64,000 nucleotides of DNA from Phylloscopus collybita (lineage: Eukaryota > Chordata > Aves > Passeriformes > Phylloscopidae). Shown here one piece after another: positions 29,100 through 40,200 of the stretch. The stretch covers positions 4,069,501-4,133,500 of the forward strand of contig JAJNNQ010000003.1 of NCBI GenBank assembly GCA_027886175.1. Direction: 5' to 3'. The notes under the pieces were generated by a model. The model searched no databases. It saw nothing but the letters and a program-made list of their open reading frames with translations, and was not told where the DNA came from. Both the position numbers and the translations under genes were made by a program. Within the stretch, counting starts at the first letter, position 1. Every line of letters begins with the position of its first letter.

Positions 29100-30170
29100 C
29101 ACGCGCGCTCCGCCCTGAAAAGGGTTAATGAAGCGCCTGGTGAAAATATGCCCGGCATATAATGGGATTGTCTGGGCCGTCCCCGCAGCCCCCCGTGCCC
29201 GCGCCCGCCGCGCAGGAGCCGCCCGGGGACAGCGCCGCGCCGGGGACGCCGCCGGGCCGGGCCGGGCCGGGCCGGGCGGTACCGAGCCGGGCCGAGCCCG
29301 GTGTCGGCGCGGTGCCGGCCGGCGGGAGAAGCGGCGGCGGAGCCGGGCCGGACCGGGCCGGGTGGGGCGGGGTGCGACAGACAGAGGGACAGAGGGACAG
29401 AGGGACAGAGGGACAGAGGGACAGAGGGACCGAGGGACCGCCGGCCGCCCGCGCTGCCGCCCCCGTGCCGGGCCCGGGACATCGGCACCCGGTGCCCGCG
29501 GCGGTGCGGGAGCCCGGAGGCGGAGGCGATGGTAAAGCGATGGCAAATAAACAGCCTCGCCGAGAGGGCCGGCAGCCGGGACACGGCAAACATCTCCCTG
29601 CTCGAAAACAAATTCCCGGACAGTCTTAAACAGCCAAATAAACTTGCCGGCTCTGTTTTTCAATCAAGCCTTTTTAAGTACTAGACTGAGGCAAATTACA
29701 GGCGCAGGAAAAACCTGCTGAAACTTAGGAAAGTGCTATTTTACTATCTCAGATGGTTAGAGGGATCTGGATCTACCTTGACTGCACTAAATTGCCTGTA
29801 AAAGAGTGGCGATAAAGTGTAAAAGTAACAAGTGCCTCCTTATTCACGTGTGTTCCCCTAATCTGATCACCTTCTGTCTCTTTATGAGGCTACTGGGTGG
29901 CTGGGGCTACCCCGGGCCGGCTGCGGGGCTGCGGCGGCCCGTGCTGGGGCGGGGGTTATTCGGGGATACGGTTTCACCAGGCGGGCACCGACCCACCCGA
30001 GTGGAAAAGCAGCTGTCCCGGGGGGCCGGGGCCTGTCCCAGCTCCTCACGGAGCGGGGATGCCCGCGCAGGTGCAGCCGGGCCCCGCAGCCCCCGGGCCC
30101 GCAGCGCTCCCCGCAGCCCGCTCCTCACCGCCTGCCTCCCCGGAGCGCGGCGGGCAGAACGGCTTCTGCC
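29100..30170. promoter_or_regulatory. CpG island inside MECOM intron 1
   Basis: A GC- and CpG-dense block (GGGCC, CGCCG and GCGCC runs) is bounded by AT-rich DNA on both sides. It contains the 8-bp GGGACAGA repeat at about 29,376-29,436. It could be an alternative MECOM promoter or the start of an internal noncoding transcript. No conserved coding sequence was recognised. Confidence 0.6.
29376..29436 (+). repeat. 8-bp tandem repeat (GGGACAGA)n
   Basis: About seven near-perfect copies of an 8-bp unit, with the last ones degenerating to GGGACCGA. It lies in the middle of the CpG island. Confidence 0.9.
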
Positions 30171-30792
30171 AGCGTTTGGCCTTATTTTTACAGCTGGACG
30201 TTTAAAAAAAAAAAATCCGCTGGCTATTCCCCGCGTGGCTCTTTTTGTTTCTTCGGAATTATTTTTCTGTTTATTTTTTTTTTTTTTTTAAGAGGGAGGG
30301 CAAAGCCTCGAAATTGTTTTTTAGCGATTTTGCACTGAGGTCAAGAAAATACCCTTCAGGTATTGTCCCTTAATTAGGAGGGGAGAGCTGCCCTGTGTAT
30401 TGGCGACAGTCAAGCAAACGGGGCATGTTTGGGGTTTTTTTTTGTTTCACGCATAAAGCAGTAAAAGTGAAATAATACAAGAAATGCGCTTTATCCCGAT
30501 CTCTTTCCACGTAAAAGAGTGCAGGCTGCAAAATATCTTCCTATTCCTAACTCAGACTGAAAGAACCGAAAAGCTAAAACCTTTTTCTCTCGAACGACTA
30601 AATTAAAGGGGTCGCCTCCAACCCTCCTTCCACTTGCCATGAAACTGAGACGCTCTTAGGGGGGGAAAGAAGCAGCTTTTCGGAACACAAGGAAAAAAAA
30701 AAAAAACCCGGCTTTTTAAATATGATTTCCTTTATGAGTCGATTGTAACCGAAGGATTATTTAATGCAACACATCTGTCTAGGAGGGGAAAG

Positions 30793-30794
<2 letters not shown>

Positions 30795-30827
<33 letters not shown>
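30795..30827 (+). repeat. (CTG)11 / (CAG)11 trinucleotide repeat
   Basis: Eleven perfect CTG units on the plus strand (CAG on the strand of MECOM transcription). A second short CAG-type run (agcagcagcagcagcagga) lies at about 30,882-30,900. Both are in intron 1, and no coding frame is supported. Confidence 0.95.
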
Positions 30828-30828
<1 letters not shown>

Positions 30829-32257
30829 AAGACGCACAAAGTTTGCAGTCGATCGGATCTCGCCCGCGGAGCAGGAGCCGGAGCAGCAGCAGCAGCAGGA
30901 GCCCGGCATCGCTGCGCAGCCAGCAAAGCAAGGGAGAGACCAGGAAACCCGACGGATTTTGTCGGGGAAGGGAGATTTTTCTCCCTCCCCCCATAATTAG
31001 CTCCAAAGCAGGGATGGCAACCTTGAGATTTAAAAATCTATTTGTTTTCAAATCGAGGGCGCTGGATTATCCACTTTAAGACCACCTAATCAAACGCAGG
31101 TTGCTGCTGCTGTTCAGGTTCACAGAAAAGCTGATGATGATCCAGAGACATCTTTCACTTCCCCTTTTCCACGCTTCTCTATTTTTTCCCCCTTCACAAA
31201 TAAAGAGTAAATAAGCATCTGCTTTTTACGTCACGCAACTTATGCAACATTTCATCTGACTTTTTTTCCTCCTGCCCATCTTTTTTTTTTTTTTTTCTTT
31301 TTTCTTTTTTTTTTCACTCGGGAATGTGAGTTGCCATCGCCATGGATATCAAATGAAACTTGCCCACATGTGTCAGAGAAAATAAAGACATCAGTTGCAT
31401 TTAAAATAGGACGCGAAAGCTGGCGAAGTTTTGTTTTTGAATCCCTCAAAAAAAAAAAAAGTATAAAATAAAATTAAAAAAAAAAGGAGCCCGAACACTG
31501 CAGCAGTTAAAAGCAGAGATCCCTATCATAAAGGAGAAACAGATGGGGTGAGCGTAAGACAAATAATTAAGTAAGTCGGGCTTTGCGTGTGGACGGCCGA
31601 GCCCTCGCCTCGCGGAACACAGACCTTCGGGCGGCCAAACTGTACAAAAAAAAAAAAAAAAAAAAAAAAGTGCTGGAAAAGCGCCTGAAATTACAACATT
31701 TACATCAACTTTTAGCGGGTGACTCCAGCGGGCTGCGAAGCGCTCCGCGCTGCCCGGCGGCCCCGCTGCCGAACCGCGCCGAGCATCCCGAGCGGCCCCG
31801 CCCGCCCCGCGCTGCCCCGCACGCCCCGGCGCGGAGCGCTTCGGTTCGGTTCGGTTCGCTCGGGGAGCCGCTTCCCGGCACAAACCCGCTGACGAGCGCG
31901 GCAGGGCCCGGCGGGTGCCCGGTAGCTCCGCACCGGCTACCTGCGGCCGGGGCTCGCCGCCTTCCCCCGCGGAGCCGCCGCTGCCCCTCCGCGCACCCGC
32001 GCTCACCGCCGCCCCCCCCGCGGCCCCCGGCCCTGCGACAGCCCACAGCGCCCACTATAGGGCCCGGAGCCTCTCGCACCCCCCCCTTCCCCGACCCCCC
32101 CCCCCCCCCACTCCAGCCCCCGGCGGCGGCAGCAACTTCCAGCGCTCGCCACTGAACTTTTCCTCAACTCCTTCCCCACCTCCCGCCGGCCGCCCGCACC
32201 CCCGGCCCGGCTCCGGCCGCCGCAACCCCCGCCCCGCTCCCCGCCGCCGCCCGCCGA

Positions 32258-32338
32258 GCCGGGCCGAGCCGAGCCGGGCCGAGCCGAGCCGAGCCGAGCC
32301 GAGCCGAGCCGAGCCGAGCCGGGCCGAGCCGAGCCGGG
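32258..32338 (+). repeat. (CCGAG)n / (GGCTC)n pentanucleotide repeat
   Basis: About 16 copies of a 5-bp GAGCC unit with occasional GGGCC variants lie about 115 bp inside intron 1 from the MECOM donor. Frames reading ARLGS or AEPSR repeats derive from it. Confidence 0.95.
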
Positions 32339-32453
32339 AGGCTGCGAGGGGATGCTGCAGGTTGCCTGCGAGCTCCGCGCCGCACCAGACATGTCTATGC
32401 AACATGGCAGAGAGGGAGGGTGAAAAGCCAAGAGAAAGGGGTATTGCACCTAC

Positions 32454-32490
32454 TTGCGGCCAGCTTCCTCGCCCTGCCCTTGGATCGCAT
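32454..32490 (-). CDS. MECOM: MECOM (MDS1-EVI1/PRDM3) first coding exon
   Basis: On the minus strand an ATG at 32,490 opens a 12-codon frame reading MRSKGRARKLAA, the N-terminus of the long MDS1-EVI1 form of MECOM (human continues ATNNECVYG). The coding part ends with one base of the next codon at 32,454, followed by a GTAGGT donor at 32,453-32,448. That phase lets the next exon complete an Asn codon, as in the human protein. The start has A at -3. MECOM is a nuclear PR-domain zinc-finger chromatin regulator needed for haematopoietic stem cells; this exon is specific to the PR-domain-containing long isoform. The PR domain and zinc fingers are encoded further left, outside the window. Conserved synteny with TERC and MYNN supports the call. 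The frame is also open upstream to an ATG at 32,625, but the conserved start is the one chosen. Confidence 0.9.
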
Positions 32491-33599
32491 GCTGCCAGTC
32501 CCGCGGCCGATGCTGGCGTGGGCTTGGGGTGAGGGGGGGGCTTTTTTTTTTTTTCCTCCCGGAGCTTTTCCTCCTTTTTCGCTCCCCCTCTCCCTCTCTC
32601 CTCTCCCTCTCCCGCACACACACACTCTCCCTTTCTCTCAATCCCGGCTCGCTATCTCTCCAGCATTGTCAGTTTGGACACCTTCGCACATGCGCACGGG
32701 CGGCTCCCCCCCGCTCTTCAACATTTCAGCGCCGCCAAAAAAAAGTTTGCAGCGATCCATCACCGCCGGTGGGGACCCTGACAGCCGGCACCGGGGCCGG
32801 GACGGGCCGGGACGAGGCGCGCAGCCGCCGCCGGGCTGCGCCACCGCGGCCGCGGGGCAGCGGCTCCTCCGCCTGCGCTCCCGGGAGGGGTTCCAGCGGG
32901 GGAGACCCGCGCTCCCGCGGGGCCGGGGCTGGGGGGAGAAGTGACACCTTTTTTTTTTTTTTTTCTGCCTTTTTTTTTTTTTTTTTTAATGGGATATTAA
33001 TACTGTTCTGGAGTCTTTGCAACGTTTAAATAGTTTATTCTCACCCGGCAGCGGTTACCGTAGATCTTTCCGCATATATAGTCAGAGAGATATAATTTGA
33101 TTACATGTTTTATTATGTATGCGTCCCATGAAATCGTACACTGTCCCGGCGCGCACGCTTTTTCGCCACCTTGAACTCGGCTCAGCCACCACCAGTTGGG
33201 CAGGGAAAAAAAAAAAAAAAAAAAGCGTTTTAAAAACAGTAACACCGACCGCTCTAATCTGTTTTAATTACAGGGTTTGCCAATCAAAGAGGGAGCGCGC
33301 AGAAATTGGGAACTCCTTTAGGGGATGGCTGTGTCCGAGGTATGAATCAATCCAAACTACGTATAGATTTTCCCCTGGTACAACCTCCTTGCATTAAACA
33401 GTTTTGTTCAATACCTTCCATGCGCTATTTATGTTCCCATTAATATCTGTTGCAAATCCTGCCAGACACCATAAAAGAAAATTACAATCTTTCAGACTCG
33501 GGGCTGCGCCAGTACATACACGCTGCTCAACTTTTTTGTTTTAATAAAATCCTCAGCATCGCCCCTTCCCCCTTCAATCCCACCTCCCACACCCCCCCC

Positions 33600-34720
33600 C
33601 CCCCCCCCCGGGGTGCTGTGGATCGGGGCAGCCCGTGGAGCGCCCCCCGCCCGGCGCCCTCCGCACCCCACCGGGGACAACCCCGCGCGTGGGGCGGGGG
33701 CACCGCGCATCCCACGCCGCTGCCCCAAACGCCCGGCAGACAGGCGCAAAGAACCCGCACTGCGGAGCCGTCCTTGATGCCAATCGGTTCTTTTTCCTTT
33801 GTAACTTGAATTTTTTGTCTTTTTTTTCTTTTTATTAAGGGCACGCAGCTGCTCTCTGCTCACTCCACATCCCCCCGCAGCCGGGCAGGGGCGCACCTAA
33901 GGCCCTCGGAGCAGGAGGGGCAGGAGGGCAGGGGCCTCCCCCAAGCCCCTGCACCCATCGGGGTGCCCTGTCCGGGCTGCTCCGGGAGGAGCTGGGCCAC
34001 TCTACCCCGGCGGAGGCAGGGCCGGGACAGCCGGGGAGCGGCCACGGGCTGCGCGGGGGATGCGCGGAGCCGGCCCGGGGCCCGGGGCTGCTCTCGGGCT
34101 CCTGGCACTGCCCGACCCCCGACCTCGCCGGCAAACAGCGCCTTTCCTTGCGGGGCGGCACCGAGCTGTCCCCAGCTCACCCCACACACACACCCCGACC
34201 TGCGGCGCCGGGTCACTTGGGAAAAATGAAAACGCCGGTGAACTTTGCGAAACTCCCCCCGCCTCCCGCGCCCCCCGGTTTTAGCGGAGACCCCGGCAAA
34301 GCCGCCGCCCGGGCAGAGATGCGCGTCCTCCCCCGTGCCCGGGGACCCGCTCGCACCCGGGCGGCCGAGCCCCGTGCCGGGCCGGGGGCACAGATGCGAG
34401 TTTCCCGGGTGGGCAGCCCTGACCCCGGCCGTGCCCGCCTGTCACCGCCACCTGCCCGCCGTCCCAGCGGCCCCGGGAGCCCGGCAGGTGCCGCGCCGCC
34501 CGCCCGGGGCTCCGGCCGCCGTCCCGGGCCGCCCCCGGCCGCTCGCCCGGCGGCTCCGGCATCGCCCGCTCGGGCCCGTCATGTTCTCCCCCTTCCCCGA
34601 AAAGTGCCGGGCAGCCCCCCGGGAATTCCGTTTCGTTCGTGCGGGGAAGCTCCCCCGCGCCGGCAGCCTCCGCTCCCTCCCGGGTGGGAAGCGACTGGCG
34701 GCGGGGATGCGGGGTCGCTT
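33600..34720. promoter_or_regulatory. second CpG island upstream of MECOM
   Basis: A CpG-dense block about 1.1-2.2 kb upstream of the MECOM start codon, separated from the first island by an AT-rich stretch (about 32,940-33,590). Long open frames on both strands (P/R/A/G-rich) are typical of unconstrained GC-rich DNA. It could carry an upstream noncoding MECOM exon or a divergent transcript start; neither is shown. Confidence 0.5.
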
Positions 34721-34849
34721 TCGGCAGATCCACGGGCAGAAACAGAGATTGAAATTTGGGGATGTATTTTTCCGGATGGAGGGGCGGAATCAAATCTATT
34801 TCTAATACAGAGACCAAAGGCACCCCCTCGTACGCAGGTTTCAGTGCTT

Positions 34850-35330
34850 TCCCCGTAACAGGAAATTTTCTCTTCCTTACATTATGGTTGAACAAGCCCC
34901 GCAGTCTACTTAGAGAAAAGTTGGAATTCTTTATCGAGGTATTTGTTGTGCTATTGTCTTTGTGCAGTGAACTTTACATCGTGTTACTCAATCTCAATCT
35001 ATATTCTCCTAGCTACCAGTAAGATTAATTTAATCATTGTAATGCAATTATTAATACTGTTTACCCAACGTTTGATTTCAGGTTTGCTGTTAAGAAATTA
35101 AGTTTCTTGCTGGGTGACCGAAAAGCTATGCAGGGATTTCCAGCCCACGTCGAAATAAAACAGTCCTCTTTATTTAGTCTCAGAACTCCAGCTTTCAGCC
35201 ACGGGCTCAATTAGCCAAAATGGAAACAATTTTCATTCATTGCAATAACTCACTGTTCTGCTGATCACTTTCAAAATATACACTTTATTATTATATGCTG
35301 ACCCCGGTGCCGCGAAGTGGCAAGGCTAGA
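34850..35330. promoter_or_regulatory. candidate conserved noncoding block upstream of MECOM
   Basis: An AT-rich, non-repetitive stretch with homeodomain-like TAATTTAATCATT and ATTATTAATA motifs lies between two CpG islands. The regulatory role is inferred from texture and position only. Confidence 0.25.
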
Positions 35331-36024
35331 AAGAGGCAGAGGGATCTCTCCAGCCCCCTTGGGCTGTAATTATTAGAAATTAATTGGGTTCAGGACCCTG
35401 GGTAGCATGGGTAAATTAATAGCTTGTCTGGTTGTTTAAATCCGAATTCTCAGTCCACAGGAGAGCAGGGGAGGGAGGCTCTCCCTCCCCAAACCCGCCC
35501 CGGGAGAGCGCGGCAGGGCTGGGGCAGCGCGGAGCCGCCGGCTGATTTCCCTCCTTCTTTTCACCAACGCATTGTTTTCGGGGAGCTATTTAGGGGTTAA
35601 AAATCAAAAATAAAGATCCTGTATACTTGGAGCTGTCGTGCGGGAGTAAAAGTGAAAAGGGAGCCTTAGGCAAAAGGAAATTACTGCAAGCCCGCGTGAC
35701 CTTTCCGAGAGGTAATCAATCAAGTGATCAACAGGGATATTTATCATTGCTAGATGGGGCTACTTTACAAATGCACAGAAGGGGGGGGGAGGCGGGGGGA
35801 TACACACACACAAAAGTTTGGATAAACCCGATAAGTCTGAAGACAAATACGGAGACTTTAATCGCTGGGAAGATTGCACATTTTCTTTTCTGAGCTCTCA
35901 GAAGGAAAGGAAAGGAGAAAAGCACAGCAAAGTTTCCCAGCAGAAAATGCCTCCTGTCCTAGGTGGTCACATGGAAGCTGTCCACTTTGCTTTGCAGTCC
36001 TGGGAAAGGCTGGGAACGACAGAT

Positions 36025-36030
<6 letters not shown>

Positions 36031-36058
<28 letters not shown>
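36031..36058 (+). repeat. poly(A) homopolymer
   Basis: A run of about 28 A followed by gaaaaagg. It is a simple repeat. Confidence 0.9.
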
Positions 36059-36061
<3 letters not shown>

Positions 36062-36499
36062 AAAGGCACCAAATACAAGGGAAAAATAATAGCTAGAGAT
36101 TGAGGCTTTGATAACTGGGCTCGGTGTTTGTTTTTATGTAATGTGTTTTTATTTGCTGGCTTGAAACTCGGAGCTGTGGAGCTCAGCCTTGCCTGCCTCT
36201 AGTCCCCGAAACGGTTAACTCCCCAAACAAAACAAAACAAAAAAAACCCACCCCATGCCCCCTACTATATGAAATCAGCGATCTGGTTCAATTAAACTTG
36301 CTCTCCGTAGCATAAAGCATCCACCACAATACAGGCAATGAAATCCAACAATAAAAGCCCATGCATTTTCTGCACAGTTTCCTTCTCCCTTGTAAAACAT
36401 GCCGTCGTGTAAGCACCAGACATTTAATTTCGCTTCCTATAACTTACCGGATTCCTTAACAAACCTACTCTGAGCGGTTTTTTTTTTCTTTCTTTCTTT

Positions 36500-36503
<4 letters not shown>

Positions 36504-36538
<35 letters not shown>
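36504..36538 (+). repeat. poly(T) homopolymer
   Basis: A run of about 35 T after a CTTT-rich lead-in, abutting the CpG island that follows. Confidence 0.9.
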
Positions 36539-36541
<3 letters not shown>

Positions 36542-36589
36542 TTTCTCTCCCCCTTCTCTTTATTTTTTCCTGCTCCACGCACACGCCTG

Positions 36590-37220
36590 CACAAAGCCTC
36601 GCTGTCTGCGCCCCGCGCTGCCGCCTCGGAACGACTTTCGAGGAGCGGCAGCGCCCGCGGAGCTCCCGCCGCCCCTCGGGAGCGCTGCTCGGGCCGCGCC
36701 TGCGGAGAGATCCTCGGGGAGCGGCTGCGCGCCCGTGGGGCCGGCGGCTGAGCGCGGAGCAGCCGCGCGGTGCCGCCGCCGCTGGGGACTCTGCCGGCCC
36801 TGCGCGCTCCCGCAGCGCCCTGCGCGCTCCCGCAGCGCCCTGCGCGCCCCCTGCGCGGGCCCGCCCGGCCCTTGCGCGCCCCTGCGCGCCGCACCGCGGT
36901 CTGCGGCGCCCCCTCGCGGCCGTGGCGCCGCACTGCAGGGCTCGGGCGGGCGGGCGCGCACCCCGCGCTGGAGAGGGAGAGGACAGAAAAGCCTCCCCGA
37001 AAAAACGGGTTTGGATGGGACGCGGGTTTAGGGTCCGGTGTCGGCGCCTGCCGGGAAGCGGAGCTGGCTCGGGGTTTGCAGCGGGCCCGGATGGAGGCTG
37101 TCCCGGGTGGAAGTGCCGCTGAAAACACGCGGCGGCGAAGAAGGAGGTGCATTCACAGGCGCGGAGACACGCGCAGCGCAGGGGCGAGCTCTGCACAGCG
37201 CTCCCCGAGAAATGTTTCCC
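36590..37220. promoter_or_regulatory. CpG island about 4 kb upstream of MECOM
   Basis: A sharp CpG-dense block between a poly(T) tract and AT-rich DNA. It includes two exact copies of a 20-bp unit (36,801-36,820 and 36,821-36,840, TGCGCGCTCCCGCAGCGCCC) followed by degenerate copies. Large R/A/G/P-rich frames on both strands are not convincing proteins. It is a plausible promoter for an unannotated noncoding transcript or a distal MECOM start. Confidence 0.5.
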
Positions 37221-37229
37221 TGTGAAAAT

Positions 37230-40200
37230 GGTGCGGGGTGCCAACTCTGAAGCAGATCTTGTTTCTGCCTGTAGGAAGGACCTGGATTTCCACAACATTG
37301 AGACTAAAAGGAAAACAGAGGAAAATGAACGGGCCAGAGGCAAGATGGAAAGAGCAGCTTGGAGGCCACTGTGGTTAATGGGGACACCAGAGAACTGAAC
37401 CTGATTTTCTGCTTCCTGGCAGATTTCCTATGTTACTGTGGTATTTGGTTGCATTCCCCCACCCCTCACCTGAAAGGGACAGAGGCTTCCCCAAACCCAA
37501 AAGCTCCATTTTAAGATGCACAGCCGGGATGTTTGCCTCTGTCCTCAGTCCCACTAGAAGATGGTGATGCAGGACCATCCCTGAACATGAAACAGGACTC
37601 AATACTATTTAACTGCAACCCCCAAAAATATTAATTTACCCCAGTACCAAAGAGAGGTGCAATCAATATCCCCAACTCAAGGTCTTTTCCAAGACTAAAA
37701 GCACTTTCTGGCCAAAAATGTCATATCCTCAAATCTTCAGAGGTTACTCCCAGTATTTCTTGCTCTTAAAGGAGCATCAGCGGAGAACATAATTGGAAAA
37801 ATTAAGGAGTAGGAGGGGGAAAGTAATTACAGGCCACTAGAGAAAAACAAACATGTTCTGAATGCAGACAAAACATTGAACAGAGGGGAATTAATAGTAC
37901 TACAAATCAAAAGGGAAAAGTGTCAGCAAAGATCAGCAGAAAGTGAACATCCTATTTAAAGCAAAAATAGAAACAATTGAAATCGCAGAGAAACACAGAA
38001 GGGGGAAGGAATTTGAAAAGCAACCTAAAACCAAAATAAAGGAATGGAACAAATTTTACTCAGTACACAGTGATAGTTAAAGCTGGTGCACGAATATTTA
38101 AAAAAAACTGAAGTCCCACCATGAAGGTGGGCCAGCACATGAGGGAAAACCTCAGCTGTTCAGACACAAGAGTTTTGTGATTTATACCCGTTGGGCCAGG
38201 CTGGCTCCCATTCTGCAAAGTGAATTGGGCAAGGCTGGAAAATCCCTGCGGAGGATGAAAGGGGATTTTCCAGTATGTTCCATAACCTTCCCCTTCCTCC
38301 CTGACCTCCCCAGTGATTTTCCAGAAGGAAGGAGCTGGGGACGGGTGAGGTCTGGGCTTTGAGGAGCTGTTGTCCCCTTTGGCCAAAGCAAAGAAGATGA
38401 ACAACAGGGGCTGCTCAGCTCTAGCAAGTCACTAAAACACTCTGGTGAAGCAGTTTCTTCAGCTGAAGCCACGTTCTGAAACAGGCCATGAAGACTGGGG
38501 AAGATCTGGGTATTAACCTGTTTAAAGAAAATATGAGAACATGTATGGAGTAAAATTACAATGGGATGATGGCAGACAGGCTTCCAGAGCTTGTAGTGCT
38601 GAAATAAATGGAATTTTTAAAGAAAAAAAAAATGAAATCCTCTCTCTGTGTGGTGAAAGCTGTGTCATGACCAAGGACTGTCATCACAAACGTGGGGCTC
38701 CCCTTTTTGAGGGCTTCATCTGCTTTTGCTCACAGCATAACTTCCAGGCAGGAATGGGCTTCTTGCTGCTTGTCTTTAAAGGAACCACAAAGGCAGGTTA
38801 ACACATCAGCCTTTATAAAACCCACAGCCCCATTTTTCCCCTTAAAGCATAAGGAACACATTCATATTTCACTCTCATTTCTCTCCAGTACAAAAGCACA
38901 GGGTCAGAATTAATGAGCAAAGTATTTGTGTGACGTTTTATATTGTATTGGCATTTATATAGTGCTTTTCACAGGCTTCATGTCAAAACCCTTTACAGGG
39001 CAATAAATCATATACCTTTCCTGATGAAATTGTATGTAGGCAATTGGGCACCTATCCTGCCCTCAGCAACGTCCCACGTGCGAGACACGGGGAGCGTGAT
39101 GAAACCTGCAGAAGTGGGGCTGAAAAAAAAAAAATGGATGTAGGTCAAACCTTCCCCCCTTAATATCCTGCAACACGTTAAAAAGTCTTTAGAGCCCACT
39201 TGAACAGCCACAGGAAAGACCTAACCTTAACATGACAAAGCTTCTATTACAGTCTGAATTACTCAACATGCAAATCGAATTGTGGGTCTTACACTTAACC
39301 CCAGGTGTTTGGGGGTTTTTTTGCCTCTGAATTTAAACAAGTTGTCCATTTACACGGAAAATGAGAATTTTGATTTTTTTTTTTTTTCAATTGAATTCAC
39401 TTCTAAAAATAGTGTCCATTCACAAGGCTGAACCCAGGTATACCGAATTTTGGTTGTCAGGCTTTCTGTTAACATTCACACTGCCCCTCCTAACACGAAG
39501 TCTGCAATGTGACAACGCATCTCTGCCCTGCTGGCGTTCCCCTTCTTCTTATTTGCAGTTTTTCAGATAACGAAGAGTAATGAAGTTCTGAGAACCGCGT
39601 GCCCGATTAGACTGACTCTTTTACACGTTTATTTGCATTCCTGCCGTGTTTCCAAAGCCACTTCGGGGTAAGGAGAGAAAAAAAAAAAAAAAATGGAAAG
39701 TCGTTTAAAGTCTTCTGGGGTTTGGGAGGCAGGAGCCGGAGCCCTGCTCCGCTCTCTGGCTGGGGGAATCACGGGGCTTTGCTCACTTCAGGGATTTTTG
39801 GATTCCATCGGTGCCGGAGGAAGCTTTGTGGAGAGCCCCTCCTGGCAGAGCCTGGCCCCTCCCTTCCAAGCCAATCCCCGAGGCGGCACAAAGGCGATGG
39901 CTCAGAAGCAAATGGAAAATCTTTGCAGTAGCTCAGCACCGTTCGAAAACCACTTTTCCACCTCCGCTATCTGTAACACGTGAAAACTGATAACATTCTG
40001 CACATACTGGCTGACAGTTCAAATGCATTAGAACCAACCGAGCTATGATTTATTAGCCGGAAGAGCTGTTAGAATAATTTATAAAGGCGAAAGAATAATA
40101 ATAATCATTTTAAAAAGTGCTGTTCTTCACCAAACAGACGTTTAGATTACTTAATCTAAAATCAAAGCAATCCAGAAGTAGAACAAAAGGTAAAAAAAGC

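Larger units (their letters stand above)
1..32453 (-). other. MECOM: MECOM first intron (5' part), no coding exon seen
   Basis: This is the donor-side part of MECOM intron 1; it runs leftwards and leaves the window. I looked for the next exon (beginning NNECVYGNYPE in human) among minus-strand frames and found no match, so exon 2 is inferred to lie beyond position 1. Open frames here are short, mostly unrelated on opposite strands, and look like chance. The content is single-copy AT-rich DNA with homopolymers, an A22 at 6,785-6,806, a C17A10 tract at 8,264-8,290, a T46 at 22,871-22,916, and the repeats and CpG island listed separately. An antisense or lineage-specific transcript inside the intron cannot be excluded from sequence alone. 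Confidence 0.75.
31570..32930 (-). promoter_or_regulatory. MECOM: MECOM 5' CpG island: promoter, 5' UTR and first exon
   Basis: This dense CpG block contains the first coding exon (32,454-32,490). On the transcribed (minus) strand the bases just upstream of the ATG are the probable 5' UTR: GC-rich, then purine-rich (complement of the CTCCCTCTC run at about 32,580-32,640). No clear TATA box is placed, as is usual for a CpG-island promoter, so the start site is not assigned. A (CCGAG)n array lies just inside intron 1 at 32,258-32,338. Confidence 0.65.

Noticed and set aside
28454..29684. Open frames of 100-385 codons on both strands
   Set aside because: They read straight through the (GAAAA)n array and the CpG island, giving FSFLF, KEKKR or P/R/A-rich text with no domain.
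31446..32155. Two opposite frames of about 190 codons
   Set aside because: Composition-driven (R/A/P/G) in the MECOM CpG island, with poly-K/F from the A24 run; no conserved motif.
1..32453. MECOM exon 2 or other PR-domain exons
   Set aside because: No minus-strand frame resembles the known protein; presumed outside the window.
33450..34895. Several 100-236 codon frames
   Set aside because: Overlapping on both strands in a CpG island, which is expected where stop codons are rare.
36424..37343. Minus frames of 242 and 292 codons
   Set aside because: Poly-K from the T35 run and R/A repeats from the 20-bp tandem; no recognisable protein.
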